DNA of 64,000 nucleotides from Flavobacterium piscisymbiosum (GCF_020905295.1 NZ_JAJJMM010000001.1:4526001-4590000), one strand, 5' to 3'; shown: positions 46,695-55,784, counted from the first letter of the stretch. The notes: generated from the sequence alone by a model not told the origin. Numbers and translations are program-made.

Positions 46695-47612
46695 TTGAAT
46701 ACAGACTATCAAATACAAAAAGGCTATCTTAAAGTTAGTGAAATTCATGAAATATACTATGAGGTTTGCGGTGCTGATGATGGCGAAACTTATTTGTTTG
46801 TTCATGGTGGTCCCGGCGCGGGATTTTCTGAGCAGGATAAGCGTTTTTTTGATTTCAAAAAACATAGGGTTGTCTTTTTTGATCAAAGAGGAGCGTCTAA
46901 AAGCAAGCCTTTTGGGGTTATAAAAGAAAATACAACTCAGGATTTAATTGATGATATTAACAAGCTCCTCTCCTATCTCAAAATCGAAAAAATAAATATT
47001 TTTGGTGGTTCGTGGGGGACAACTTTGAGTTTGGTATTTGCGATACAAAATCCGGAAAAAGTAAAAAGTCTTTTGTTACGGGGTATATTTCTTGGAGATA
47101 AAAGATCTATTGATTATTACGTAAATGGTGGTGTCGAAAATGAATTTCCTAAGGAATGGAATCGTTTTAAAAGTAATGTCCCTTCAGGTTTAAATCTCAG
47201 TATTTCGGCCTATTATCTTGATCAAATGCTGAATGGAAGTCCGGAAAACAAAAAGTTTTTTTGTTATGAATGGGTGTTTTATGAGATCTCTATTTTTAAG
47301 AAAGGAATTACCGAAAATGAAATCGATGCCTTTATAAATGAATTTCCGTTTGAATCTTTAGCTATTATGGAGTCGCATTATTTAAATAATAACTGTTTTA
47401 TAGAAGATAACTATATATTAGATAATGTAAAAAAAATAGATAATATCCCAACGATTATAGTTCACGGAAAATATGATGCAATTTGTCCGGTTCAGTATGC
47501 TGAAGCGTTACATTTTAAACTTAAAAGGTCTACTCTTTATATTGAAAATTGCGGACATTCTGATAGTGAACCCGGAATCGAACAAACAATTATGAAAATC
47601 TTGAATCAGTAG
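46695..47612 (+). CDS. Alpha/beta hydrolase, proline iminopeptidase type (S33)
   Basis: The 305-residue protein has HGGPG at residues 37-41 (oxyanion region), DQRGASKS near 63, nucleophile Ser106 in GGSWG, an acid in KYDAICP near 270 and the histidine in CGHSDSEPG near 292. This is the proline iminopeptidase pattern, cleaving N-terminal proline. No ATG lies near the start; the frame begins at a TTG at 46695 and has an upstream stop at 46668, so a TTG start is required. Inverted repeats flank the gene on both sides. Confidence 0.85.
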   Translation: MNTDYQIQKGYLKVSEIHEIYYEVCGADDGETYLFVHGGPGAGFSEQDKRFFDFKKHRVVFFDQRGASKSKPFGVIKENTTQDLIDDINKLLSYLKIEKINIFGGSWGTTLSLVFAIQNPEKVKSLLLRGIFLGDKRSIDYYVNGGVENEFPKEWNRFKSNVPSGLNLSISAYYLDQMLNGSPENKKFFCYEWVFYEISIFKKGITENEIDAFINEFPFESLAIMESHYLNNNCFIEDNYILDNVKKIDNIPTIIVHGKYDAICPVQYAEALHFKLKRSTLYIENCGHSDSEPGIEQTIMKILNQ

Positions 47613-47757
47613 GTTGTTTACCATCGATTTTGTCATTTTAGAGGAACGAAAAATCCTGGTTGTTGCATTTCCAAAAATTGATATACTTTGTAGAGTTACT
47701 TGCGAAGATTTCTCGTTCGACATGACAAACTGAACGTAAAATCTGTATGAATAAAAT

Positions 47758-47811
47758 AAAAAAATGCGCACTAATCTGCGTTTTCACTTTAGCGAATCCG
47801 TTTCATCCGCG
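47758..47811 (-). repeat. Right arm of the inverted repeat flanking the S33 peptidase gene
   Basis: The reverse complement reads CGCGGATGAAACGGATTCGC and ends GCGCATTTTTTT, matching the left arm at 46461-46514. The rest of 47613-47868 contains TGAATC/GAGGAACGA-type repeat fragments and no gene. Confidence 0.75.
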
Positions 47812-47868
47812 TTCAAAATAAGGTGATTTTATTTAGCAAGTGAGATTGCTTCGTTTCTCGTAAAGACA

Positions 47869-47911
47869 AAAAAAATCCACAAACTTGAAAATTCAAATTT
47901 GTGGATTTTTT
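47869..47911 (-). terminator. Terminator of the glutathione peroxidase gene
   Basis: AAAATCCACAAA pairs with TTTGTGGATTTT. On the minus strand it is followed by TTTTTTTT, 20 bases after the stop. Confidence 0.8.
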
Positions 47912-47929
47912 GGTTGAGATAGTTGTTTA

Positions 47930-48517
47930 TTAACTCTTTATCCAGTTGATTACTTCAGGATCTGTTGGCAATGTTCTTGGTTTGATAACCTTTACTAATT
48001 CGCCTTTTTCGTTAATTAAGTATTTCTGGAAATTCCATTCTACTTCAGAATCCTGTAAACCGTTTTTAGATTTTTGTGTCAAGAACTTGTACACCTCGCA
48101 CATATCATCTCCTTTTACAGAAACTTTGTCCATCATAGGGAAAGTTACTCCGTAATTTTGTTGGCAAAACGTTTCGATTTCTTTGTTTGTTCCAGGTTCC
48201 TGCGAAGCAAAATTATTAGCAGGAAAACCTACAATTACAAAACCTTTGTCTTTATACTCTTTATAGATCGCTTCAAGATCTTTGTATTGAGGCGTTAATC
48301 CGCATTTTGAAGCGGTATTTACGATCATTATTTTTTTTCCTTTTAGCGATGCAAAATCAAAAGTATCTCCAGATAAATCCTGAACTTTAAATTGGTAAAT
48401 GTTTTCTTTTGCCATGGCTTTATCTGTTTTAGATATTTTACTTTTACTTGTCTGAGCCTGAGCTTGTGAGCTTAGTAATAAAATTATGCTGCAAGCTATA
48501 AATGCTATTTTTTTCAT
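47930..48517 (-). CDS. Glutathione peroxidase family protein, exported
   Basis: The 195-residue protein has a signal peptide (residues 1-21) and the peroxidase fold. The catalytic cysteine is in NTASKCGLTPQY near residue 72, and the tryptophan is in EWNFQKYLI near 160. The usual glutamine segment reads FPANNFASQEPG here, with asparagine in place of the glutamine, as in many flavobacterial members. Such enzymes normally use thioredoxin, not glutathione. It is probably a periplasmic peroxide reductase. Confidence 0.92.
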   Translation of the reverse strand: MKKIAFIACSIILLLSSQAQAQTSKSKISKTDKAMAKENIYQFKVQDLSGDTFDFASLKGKKIMIVNTASKCGLTPQYKDLEAIYKEYKDKGFVIVGFPANNFASQEPGTNKEIETFCQQNYGVTFPMMDKVSVKGDDMCEVYKFLTQKSKNGLQDSEVEWNFQKYLINEKGELVKVIKPRTLPTDPEVINWIKS

Positions 48518-48610
48518 TGATTAATTTTTTTATAAAATTAGTTAAAAACTGTTTTCAGAAACTATTTTGACTGCTTTATTTTTATTAAACATAAGTTAAA
48601 TAAAAAAATT

Positions 48611-48641
48611 GAAGCCTAGCGTTAATCAGACGCTAGGCTTC
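48611..48641 (-). terminator. Strong hairpin ending a minus-strand transcript
   Basis: GAAGCCTAGCGT and ACGCTAGGCTTC form a 12-bp perfect stem. On the minus strand it is followed by AATTTTTTTA, so it terminates something transcribed from the 48642-49360 region, where no long gene exists. The 43-residue peptide gene is the best candidate. Confidence 0.8.
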
Positions 48642-48888
48642 CCCCCATACAAACAAATCAAACCATGAATTTAATTGTAATCTATTCTTATTATGTTAGT
48701 TAAAATTATAGTTGATGCCCCGGTTATAGTGAAAATTATCTTAGAATCGTACAACCTTATATCTTTAAATATTATTTTATCTCTGGCGTTTATCTTATTA
48801 TATTGTTATCAGCGTAAATTTGGCATTTAGTTTCCTATTCTAATTTTCGGTTTGGAAGTCCGAAGACATCAACTATTCAATGCTATAT

Positions 48889-49020
48889 TTAGATCTGAAT
48901 TTGATTATTAAATCCTGATTCTATATAATCTCTTCTAAAATCACTTTTACTAAAACTCGATAATGCCAAAACCGTTGTTAAACCCACAATTAAAATTTTT
49001 AAATTGTCTATCTTTTTCAT
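48889..49020 (-). CDS. 43-residue exported small peptide
   Basis: ATG 49020 opens 43 codons. Residues 2-10 are basic/polar (KKIDNLKIL) and 9-22 are hydrophobic (ILIVGLTTVLALSS), as in a signal peptide. The remainder is FSKSDFRRDYIESGFNNQIQI, a polar tail of about 20 residues. I recognise no family. A strong minus-strand terminator sits 250 bases downstream. The overlapping plus-strand frame (48963-49175) is less protein-like and is discarded. A peptide pheromone or small envelope protein is possible but unproven. Confidence 0.5.
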   Translation of the reverse strand: MKKIDNLKILIVGLTTVLALSSFSKSDFRRDYIESGFNNQIQI

Positions 49021-49061
49021 GGCATTTTTTATTATTGAGATTTACTTTACACTTTAAATCT

Positions 49062-49157
49062 TTAACAACTGTTAAATTTCAACTTATCATCTCCCCCAAA
49101 AACAGCTTTCGTATTCTTATTTTGAAGTTCTTTTCTTTCTTCTGCTATTTTCAGCAT
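49062..49157 (-). CDS. Possible 31-residue peptide with KAVFGG
   Basis: A frame from ATG 49157 encodes a charged N-terminal half (EERKELQNKNTK) followed by AVFGGDDKLKFNSC. The double glycine after a hydrophobic residue recalls leader peptides of small exported peptides in Bacteroidota, but at this length it may be chance. It would lie just upstream of the 43-residue peptide on the same strand. No transporter gene is nearby. Confidence 0.25.
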   Translation of the reverse strand: MLKIAEERKELQNKNTKAVFGGDDKLKFNSC

Positions 49158-49367
49158 TATTGTTTGATGTTATAATAGCATTTACGTAATTGGTTTGCTT
49201 TTGGTTTTAAAAAAATGAAAAAAAAGTAATATTTTTTTGAAACCCCTTATTTTCCTAGGTTTCGGACTATTAAAAAAAAATAAAATTTCACAAAAAAATA
49301 AATTATCTTTATCTCAATCTATAAAAACGTATACTAAAATTTTGTTTAAGCTTAAAAACCTAAATCT

Positions 49368-49898
49368 ATGAGTCAAGATGAATTGCTAGTTTTAATTTAC
49401 AAAAAAGACGAAAGAGCTTTTACCCATTTGTACGATATGTATTCGAAAAGTTTGTTTTCGGTTATCAATGTTCTGATAAAAAACCGTGAAGAAGCAGAAG
49501 ATGTTTTGCAGGAAGTTTTTGTCAAAATCTGGAAAAATATCGATACTTATAACGAGAGCAAAGGGCGATTTTATACCTGGATCCTTAATATTGCTAGGAA
49601 TACATCGATTGATAAGCTAAGATCTAAAAATTTTAATAACAGCCAAAAAAACCTTTCCTCAGATAATTTCGTAAATCTGTTAGACGACAGTAATAAACTT
49701 ACTAATAGAATTGATACAATTGGAATTCAGGAATTTGTAAAAAAACTAAAACCCAAATGTATTGAGATTATAGATTTATTATTTTTTAAAGGATATACCC
49801 AACAAGAAGCTTCAGAAGAATTGGCATTGCCACTGGGAACTATCAAAACGCAAAACAGAAATTGTATTAACGACCTACGTAATTATTTAAAAATATAA
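49368..49898 (+). CDS. ECF-type RNA polymerase sigma factor
   Basis: The 176-residue protein has sigma region 2 (DMYSKSLFSVINVL, EEAEDVLQEVFVKIWKNI near residue 45, FYTWILNIARNTSIDKLRS) and region 4 with a helix-turn-helix (GYTQQEASEELALPLGTIKTQ near 140). It is an alternative sigma factor of the SigK-like class. The next gene starts on its stop codon (ATAATGG, one-base overlap), so sigma and anti-sigma are translationally coupled. Confidence 0.93.
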   Translation: MSQDELLVLIYKKDERAFTHLYDMYSKSLFSVINVLIKNREEAEDVLQEVFVKIWKNIDTYNESKGRFYTWILNIARNTSIDKLRSKNFNNSQKNLSSDNFVNLLDDSNKLTNRIDTIGIQEFVKKLKPKCIEIIDLLFFKGYTQQEASEELALPLGTIKTQNRNCINDLRNYLKI

Positions 49899-50686
49899 TG
49901 GAAGCACAAGAATATATAGACTCAGGAATTCTCGAATTATATGTTTACGGTTTATTGACCGAAACTGAAAATCTGGAAATAGCCGAAATGGCTAAGAAGA
50001 ATCCCGAAATGGATCAGGAAATTATTGCAATAGAAAAAGCTATTGTGGCTTTATCATCAAGCTTCTCTCCTTTTCATTCGGTAGCTAATTTTGAAAAAAT
50101 AAAGGCCCGTTTAGAGCTGAAACATGGCAAAGTAGTCGACATGAAACCGGCATCGACCTGGTCTCAATATGTGGGATGGGCTGCAGCAGTGTTGTTACTA
50201 CTAGGACTTGGATATCAAACTCTGGAACTTACCAAAACAAAAGAAGCTATTTCTACTGTTGGAACTGAGAAAGATAAAATACAAAGAGAATATGCTTTCT
50301 TAGATCAGCAAAATAAAGAGACAGAGAAAAACTTAACTATTGTTAGGGATATCAAAAACACTGGTGTAACACTTGGCGGTCAGGCTGTTTCTCCTAATTC
50401 ATTTGCAAAAGTGTATTGGAACAAGCAAACAAAAACGACTTATATTGATGCTGCAGGTTTACCAACTCCTCCAAAAGGAATGGTATATCAGGTTTGGTCC
50501 CTAAAATTAAGTCCGGTACTTACGCCAACAAGTATAGGTTTACTGGATAATTTTGAAGGAAATTCACAAAAAATCTTTGCTGTAAGCCAAACAGATTCTG
50601 CAGAAGCATTTGGAATTACACTTGAGCCTGCCGGCGGAAGCTTAACGCCTACAATGACACAATTGTATACTTTAGGAAAAGTTTAA
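49898..50686 (+). CDS. Anti-sigma factor with RskA-type domain
   Basis: The 262-residue protein has an N-terminal cytoplasmic sigma-binding zone (1-85), one membrane helix near residue 90-107 (YVGWAAAVLLLLGLGYQTL), a coiled-coil-like stretch, and a C-terminal anti-sigma-K domain outside the membrane (VYWNKQTKTTYIDAAGLP, GMVYQVWSLKLSP, FGITLEPAGGS). It would hold the upstream sigma factor at the membrane until released. The inducing signal is unknown. Confidence 0.93.
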   Translation: MEAQEYIDSGILELYVYGLLTETENLEIAEMAKKNPEMDQEIIAIEKAIVALSSSFSPFHSVANFEKIKARLELKHGKVVDMKPASTWSQYVGWAAAVLLLLGLGYQTLELTKTKEAISTVGTEKDKIQREYAFLDQQNKETEKNLTIVRDIKNTGVTLGGQAVSPNSFAKVYWNKQTKTTYIDAAGLPTPPKGMVYQVWSLKLSPVLTPTSIGLLDNFEGNSQKIFAVSQTDSAEAFGITLEPAGGSLTPTMTQLYTLGKV

Positions 50687-50710
50687 AAATAAACTTAGCA
50701 TAAAACTCAG

Positions 50711-50748
50711 AACGCATATTAATTTATTTTAATGTGCGTTTTTTTTAT
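50711..50748 (+). terminator. Terminator of the sigma/anti-sigma operon
   Basis: AACGCATATTAA pairs with TTAATGTGCGTT (one mismatch), followed by eight T residues. Confidence 0.82.
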
Positions 50749-50793
50749 TATTTTTAATTTGAATAACCCACTATAAACCAAACTACTAAAACC

Positions 50794-51171
50794 ATGAACG
50801 GAACTTTACTTTTGCGAATTGCAGTTGCTATTATTCTCCTCACCCATTCTGTTTTTGGAATCTTCGACAACGGAATTAATGATTTTGGAAATTTGTATTT
50901 AAACCAAATTGGGTTTGCTCCTTTTGGAGTTTTTATCGCCTGGTCTATTAAATTATCTCATATAATTGCCGCTGTACTTTTAGTATTGAATAAGTATATT
51001 AAACTGGCAGGTTTTGTAACAATTTTTGTGCTGATCATGGGAATTATTCTCGTTCATTTTCAGGAAGGCTGGTTTGTTGTTGGCGGCGGACGAAATGGTG
51101 TCGAATATAACTTTTTACTCATTATAGTTTTATTGGCCATTATGTATCCTGATGGATATAAGAAAGTATAA
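50794..51171 (+). CDS. DoxX-family small membrane protein
   Basis: The 125-residue protein has four hydrophobic helices (residues 3-22, 42-62, 66-88 and 105-121) and the compact layout of DoxX-like membrane proteins. The family is linked to thiosulfate:quinone oxidoreductases and to redox/membrane stress, but this short version has no assigned reaction. It lies between an anti-sigma terminator and a YD-like protein gene. Confidence 0.78.
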   Translation: MNGTLLLRIAVAIILLTHSVFGIFDNGINDFGNLYLNQIGFAPFGVFIAWSIKLSHIIAAVLLVLNKYIKLAGFVTIFVLIMGIILVHFQEGWFVVGGGRNGVEYNFLLIIVLLAIMYPDGYKKV

Positions 51172-51203
51172 ATTGAATTGATTATTAACTATAAAAATAA
51201 CCT

Positions 51204-52268
51204 ATGATGCCTACTGACAATCGCTATATTTCTTTCAATCAAGTTATCTTACTGTTTTTTCTTCTTATCTCGACATTTGCTTTTGCACAGGAACCACACA
51301 GTTATATAAATGATTATGATTATTTAAATAAAAATACCAAAGGAGTAAAAAAAATAACGGTCAAAGAAAATGATACAATTCAGGAACAGCATTATTTTAA
51401 TAACAAGGGACTGATTTATTTTTTCTTAAAAAATAGACTAAATCATGTTGGCTACTTTAAGTACGACAAAAAAAACAGACTTATTAAAAAAATAAATGCA
51501 TACGCTATTCAGGGCTTTAGTTGCGAAGAAATAAAATATTCGGATAAATCAACACAACTTTTTTCGTATTTAACTGAAGACGAAAAACAACGTCAATTAG
51601 AAAATGATAAATATCTGGAAAATAAATCAAAAGGAATAGAATATACTATTGTTGGCCAAGATACTATTAGCATTGATGATGCCTATTCGGTAGTGACATC
51701 CGACGAGGAATACTATAAATACAAAAACGAAATTGAAGGAATTAAAGATACCACTGCATTGCTAAATACTCAAGGTTTAAAAAAATTAATTAACCAACCA
51801 AAATATCTGGATTTTTCGATTGAATATGATAGTAAGCTTCGTCCTTTAAATGAAAAATTTTTTGACTCCAGAAATAACGTTACTTCAGTACATACTTTTT
51901 CCTACTTACCTGGTAAAATAATAAATAAGTACAAAACTGACATGATTGGAATGGGAGAAATCATTAAAACGTTTGATGAACATAAAAATATTATTAGCGA
52001 AAAAGAAGGAAGTAAAAATTTAAAATATAAATATAAAGACCAGTATTGTATCGAAAAAAGTGAATTTAAAAATGATACACTTTTGAATACAACAACATAC
52101 AATTACGACAACAATCTTTTATCTGAAAGTATATATCGAAATTTAGAAGATGGAAATGTCTATTTTTCTAATTATAAATACAATAGCAAAAATTTAATCA
52201 CTGAAATAATATTTCGTTCCCAACAATTTCGACGCGTTTATAAATACGAATATGAATATTACAAATAA
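51204..52268 (+). CDS. Secreted protein with YD-like repeats
   Basis: The 354-residue protein has a signal peptide ending near residue 27 (AFAQ). The rest contains repeated short aromatic strands such as GYFKYDKKNRLIKK, FSIEYDSKLRPLNEK, TYNYDNNLLSESIYR and SNYKYNSKNLITEI, resembling degenerate RHS/YD repeats. It is probably an extracytoplasmic protein of unknown role. Two ATG codons stand at the start (51204 and 51207), and either could be used. Confidence 0.75.
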   Translation: MMPTDNRYISFNQVILLFFLLISTFAFAQEPHSYINDYDYLNKNTKGVKKITVKENDTIQEQHYFNNKGLIYFFLKNRLNHVGYFKYDKKNRLIKKINAYAIQGFSCEEIKYSDKSTQLFSYLTEDEKQRQLENDKYLENKSKGIEYTIVGQDTISIDDAYSVVTSDEEYYKYKNEIEGIKDTTALLNTQGLKKLINQPKYLDFSIEYDSKLRPLNEKFFDSRNNVTSVHTFSYLPGKIINKYKTDMIGMGEIIKTFDEHKNIISEKEGSKNLKYKYKDQYCIEKSEFKNDTLLNTTTYNYDNNLLSESIYRNLEDGNVYFSNYKYNSKNLITEIIFRSQQFRRVYKYEYEYYK

Positions 52269-52288
52269 GGATTAAAATACCAAATGCA

Positions 52289-53014
52289 ATGGAAATAACC
52301 TGTAAAAACTGTCAGCAACATTATACCGGAAATTACTGCAATAATTGCGGTCAGCCAGCGGATACACATAAAATAAACGCGCATTATTTATGGCATGATA
52401 TCCAGCACAGTTTGTTGCATTTTGATGCGGGCATTCCTTATTCTATAAAACAGCTATTTACAAGGCCCGGACATTCTATTCGTGAATTTATTGAAGGAAA
52501 ACGCGTCAGACATTTCAAACCCTTGTCTTTGGTGACTGTTTTGGCTGCATTTTACGGTTTTTTATACCATTATTATCACCTCAATTTATTTAAGGTTAAT
52601 GAAGCTGATTTAAATCTAAATGATTTTAATGAGTGGAATGCTACGCACTTTGCCTGGACAACCATTGCTACTATACCTTTGTATACTATTGGAACCTATA
52701 TTGTTTTTAGAAAACAAGGCTATAATTTTTTCGAACTTTTTGTCCTCAATACGTTCAAAGCTTCACAAAGGCTATTTGCTCAAATTTTAATATTTCCATT
52801 GTTACTGTATTTCAACGGAACGCCTCATATGCAACAGATTTTGAATTTAATGTATATAATAGGTGTCATATTAATTTTCTGGACCAATATCCAGTTCTTT
52901 AATAAAATGTCAAAAACAAAAGCATTCTTGTTGTCTATAGTAAGTCATTTTATTTTTCTGGTTTGTTTTTTAATCGTAATGACTATTGTGCTTGTGATGA
53001 CGGGAAGACTTTAA
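52289..53014 (+). CDS. DUF3667 membrane protein with zinc ribbon
   Basis: The 241-residue protein begins with CKNCQQHYTGNYCNNCGQ, a four-cysteine zinc ribbon, followed by HDIQHSLLHFDAGI and FTRPGHSIREFIEGKRVRHFKP, the signature of DUF3667. Four or five membrane helices follow (from about residue 68 on). Function is unknown in the family. It lies 20 bases after the YD-like gene. Confidence 0.9.
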   Translation: MEITCKNCQQHYTGNYCNNCGQPADTHKINAHYLWHDIQHSLLHFDAGIPYSIKQLFTRPGHSIREFIEGKRVRHFKPLSLVTVLAAFYGFLYHYYHLNLFKVNEADLNLNDFNEWNATHFAWTTIATIPLYTIGTYIVFRKQGYNFFELFVLNTFKASQRLFAQILIFPLLLYFNGTPHMQQILNLMYIIGVILIFWTNIQFFNKMSKTKAFLLSIVSHFIFLVCFLIVMTIVLVMTGRL

Positions 53015-53077
53015 TCATAAATCCCTAAAAAAGAAAATAATAAACAATTTTCTTTTTTTATTTCAATCTATATCGTA

Positions 53078-53089
53078 ATATTGCAATAT
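53078..53089 (+). promoter_or_regulatory. Palindromic operator overlapping the arsR promoter
   Basis: ATATTGCAATAT is a perfect 12-base palindrome, 12 bases ahead of the arsR ATG. TAATATTG at 53076-53083 is a one-mismatch -7 box overlapping it. Autorepression by ArsR at this site is likely but inferred. Confidence 0.55.
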
Positions 53090-53101
53090 AAAAATATAAC
53101 G

Positions 53102-53434
53102 ATGGGAGCTACTAAAACAGATCATTTTACAGATGAACAAAACGAATTGGCTATTTTAACAAAAGCTTTAGGTCATCCTGCTCGAATAGCTATTATTCAA
53201 TACTTAATGAAGGTCAATACATGTATTTGCGGTGATATCGTAAATGAACTTCCTCTTTCTCAACCAACGGTTTCTCAGCATTTGAAAGAATTAAAAAACG
53301 CCGGATTGATAAAAGGAAATATCGAAGGAAATGCCATTTGTTATTGTATTAACGAAGTGGGTTTCGAGAAAATAAAAGTTTTCTTCAGTCAGATAAACCT
53401 TCATTTAGAAAAAAGAAAAAACGAATGTTGTTAA
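53102..53434 (+). CDS. arsR: ArsR/SmtB-family metalloregulator
   Basis: The 110-residue winged-helix protein (LGHPARIAIIQYL, then the recognition helix SQPTVSQHLKELKNAGL) is of the arsenic-sensing type. The metal-site CxC is C41/C43 in TCICGDIV, with more cysteines at the C-terminus (NECC). A TTG at 53081 keeps the frame open upstream, but ATG 53102 is the natural start. Genes for a DUF6428 protein, an arsenate-reductase-like protein and an ACR3 pump follow. Confidence 0.93.
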   Translation: MGATKTDHFTDEQNELAILTKALGHPARIAIIQYLMKVNTCICGDIVNELPLSQPTVSQHLKELKNAGLIKGNIEGNAICYCINEVGFEKIKVFFSQINLHLEKRKNECC

Positions 53435-53453
53435 ACTATTAAATCAAATTATT

Positions 53454-53927
53454 ATGAAACTTTCAGAAATTAAAAAAATACTTACCACTGTTGAAGCTGT
53501 GAATTTTGAATTGCCTGACGGAAAATTTGTTCCGGAATATTTTCACGTAACCGAAGTAGGTTTGATTACCAAAAACTTTATTGATTGTGGCGGAGTGGTT
53601 CGTCAAGAAACTGTCGTGAATTTTCAGCTTTGGGATGCCAATGATTATGAGCATCGTTTAAAACCACAAAAATTGATTCATATCATAGAACTTTCAGAAA
53701 AAGTTTTAGGAATTGGAGATTTTGAAATCGAAGTTGAATATCAAAATACTACTATTGGCAAATACGACTTAGATTTTAATGGAAAATATTTTTTACTGTT
53801 AAACAAAACTACAGCTTGTTTGGCTCAGGATCAATGTGGCATTCCATCAGAAAAACCAAAACTTAAACTGACACAATTAAGTACAGATGAAGGTAATTCT
53901 TGTACGCCTGGTGGAAGCTGTTGTTAA
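53454..53927 (+). CDS. DUF6428 family protein in the arsenic operon
   Basis: The 157-residue cytoplasmic protein lies between arsR and the arsenate-reductase-like gene (spacings 19 and 17 bases). It has C-x4-C (CLAQDQC) near residue 122 and a C-terminal tail SCTPGGSCC with three cysteines, suggesting metal(loid) binding, an inference. The family is known from ars clusters in Bacteroidota, but no activity is assigned. Confidence 0.85.
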   Translation: MKLSEIKKILTTVEAVNFELPDGKFVPEYFHVTEVGLITKNFIDCGGVVRQETVVNFQLWDANDYEHRLKPQKLIHIIELSEKVLGIGDFEIEVEYQNTTIGKYDLDFNGKYFLLLNKTTACLAQDQCGIPSEKPKLKLTQLSTDEGNSCTPGGSCC

Positions 53928-53944
53928 ATCTAAAATCTTACAAA

Positions 53945-54574
53945 ATGTCGAATTACAATATATTATTCCCCGAAATTCAATCTTTAGTTCAGTCTTTTGA
54001 TTTTGCAAAGATTTCTAAAGAACGTAAAGAAATCCTCCAGCCTCTTATTGATTTTGTTCAGCTAAAGTCTGATCATCATCAGGAAATCAGATTGAATTTA
54101 ATTTGTACGCATAATTCCAGACGAAGTCATTTGGCTCAGGTTTGGGCGCAAACGGCTGCGTATTATTACGGAATTCAAAATGTTTTTTGCTATTCCGGCG
54201 GAACTGAGGCAACTGCTTTATATCCTAAAGTTGCCGAAACATTAGCACAATCAGGTTTTACAATTACGAAGTTATCAGGAAGTAATAATCCTGTTTATGC
54301 TATAAAATTTGCAGGAAATCAAGCTCCAGTTATAGGTTTTTCTAAAACGTATGATGATGATTTTAATCCTGAAAGTGAATTTGCAGCCATCATGACTTGT
54401 TCACAGGCAGATGGCGGTTGTCCTTTTATTGCAGGAGCCGAGAAAAGAATTGCGGTAACGTATGAGGATCCAAAAGCTTTTGATAATACGGAGCAACAAT
54501 CAGAGAAATACAATGAAAGAAGTGTGCAAATCGCGACTGAAATGTTTTATGTTTTCTCTCAAATAAAAAAATAA
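53945..54574 (+). CDS. Arsenate reductase-like low-molecular-weight phosphatase fold protein
   Basis: The 209-residue protein has the CX5R loop CTHNSRR with C54 and R60, the catalytic site of the LMW-phosphatase/ArsC family, and a long N-terminal extension typical of Bacteroidota members. Further cysteines ([12 protein letters not shown] near residue 157) may act in the arsenate disulfide relay. In an ars operon it likely reduces arsenate to arsenite. The frame is open from 53900 but overlaps the previous gene; ATG 53945 is chosen. Confidence 0.88.
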   Translation: MSNYNILFPEIQSLVQSFDFAKISKERKEILQPLIDFVQLKSDHHQEIRLNLICTHNSRRSHLAQVWAQTAAYYYGIQNVFCYSGGTEATALYPKVAETLAQSGFTITKLSGSNNPVYAIKFAGNQAPVIGFSKTYDDDFNPESEFAAIMTCSQADGGCPFIAGAEKRIAVTYEDPKAFDNTEQQSEKYNERSVQIATEMFYVFSQIKK

Positions 54575-54575
54575 A

Positions 54576-55634
54576 ATGTCTACAGATCATTGTCATCCTG
54601 TTGTGAGACGAAAAAAGCTAAGTTTTCTGGATCGGTTTTTAACGCTTTGGATTTTTCTGGCTATGGCTGTTGGTATTGCTGTTGGATACTTTTTTCCGTC
54701 AAGCGGAAATTTCATCAATTCGTTTTCTAGCGGAAGTACTAATATTCCGTTGGCTATTGGTTTGATTTTGATGATGTATCCTCCGCTTGCTAAAGTAGAT
54801 TATGCTAAAATAGGAGAAGTTTTTAAAAACACTAAAGTACTTGGTGCTTCCCTATTCTTAAATTGGATTGTTGGTCCTGTTTTGATGTTCGTTTTAGCAT
54901 TGTTATTCTTAAAAGATTATCCTGAATATATGATTGGGCTAATTTTAATTGGACTGGCGCGCTGCATTGCCATGGTTGTCGTTTGGAATGATCTTGCCGA
55001 TGGAAATCGTGAATATGCTGCCGGATTAATTGCTTTAAACAGTATTTTTCAGGTTTTGCTTTATAGCGTTTATGCGTATATTTTTATAACGGTTTTACCT
55101 CCTTACTTTGGATATAGAGGTTTTAATGTTAATATTAGTGTAATTGAAATTGCCGAAAGTGTTGGTATTTATTTAGGGATTCCGTTTGCTTTGGGAATTA
55201 TTACTCGGTTTGGTTTGATAAAACTCAAAGGCGAAGAATGGTTTCTGCATAAATACATTCCGTTTATTTCTCCTGTTACTTTGATTGCTTTATTGTTTAC
55301 CATTGTTCTTATGTTTAGTCTTAAAGGCGAATTGATTGTTCAGATTCCGATGGATGTTGTTCGAATCGCAATTCCGTTGATGATTTATTTTGGATTAATG
55401 TTTGTCATTAGTTTTTTTACCGGAAAATATTTTGGTGCCGATTATTCTAAAAGTACTTCGATTGCTTTTACGGCTACAGGCAATAATTTCGAATTGGCGA
55501 TTGCGGTTGCTATTGGTGTTTTTGGTATTAACAGCGGACAGGCTTTTGCCGGCGTTATAGGTCCTTTGGTCGAAGTTCCTGCTTTGATTGCTTTGGTAAA
55601 TGTGGCTTTCTGGTTTAGGAAGAGAGTGTTTTGA
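54576..55634 (+). CDS. acr3: ACR3-family arsenite efflux permease
   Basis: ACR3 expels arsenite through the inner membrane. The 352-residue protein has about ten hydrophobic helices, with [21 protein letters not shown] near residue 127 (conserved cysteine of the arsenite path) and [17 protein letters not shown] near 300. It starts 1 base after the phosphatase gene ends and is the last gene of the operon. Confidence 0.95.
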   Translation: MSTDHCHPVVRRKKLSFLDRFLTLWIFLAMAVGIAVGYFFPSSGNFINSFSSGSTNIPLAIGLILMMYPPLAKVDYAKIGEVFKNTKVLGASLFLNWIVGPVLMFVLALLFLKDYPEYMIGLILIGLARCIAMVVVWNDLADGNREYAAGLIALNSIFQVLLYSVYAYIFITVLPPYFGYRGFNVNISVIEIAESVGIYLGIPFALGIITRFGLIKLKGEEWFLHKYIPFISPVTLIALLFTIVLMFSLKGELIVQIPMDVVRIAIPLMIYFGLMFVISFFTGKYFGADYSKSTSIAFTATGNNFELAIAVAIGVFGINSGQAFAGVIGPLVEVPALIALVNVAFWFRKRVF

Positions 55635-55784
55635 TCTAAGGATCTGAGATACTAAGGTGCTAAGATACTAAGATGCTAAGTTTTTTTCAGTTTGGTTCTT
55701 TGTTATAACCAAGGTTGAAACCTTGGGTTTGATCGTTACAATATATCGTATATATTATACATCATTTATTATGTAGATTGGATT

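Noticed and set aside
46461..47811. Insertion sequence
   Set aside because: The inverted repeats flank a hydrolase, not a transposase, and no target-site duplication was seen.
48963..49175. A 70-codon plus-strand frame in the region before the sigma factor
   Set aside because: It overlaps the 43-residue minus-strand peptide gene, has no strong start signal, and its product is an irregular mix of hydrophobic and low-complexity residues. The minus-strand terminator supports the opposite strand.
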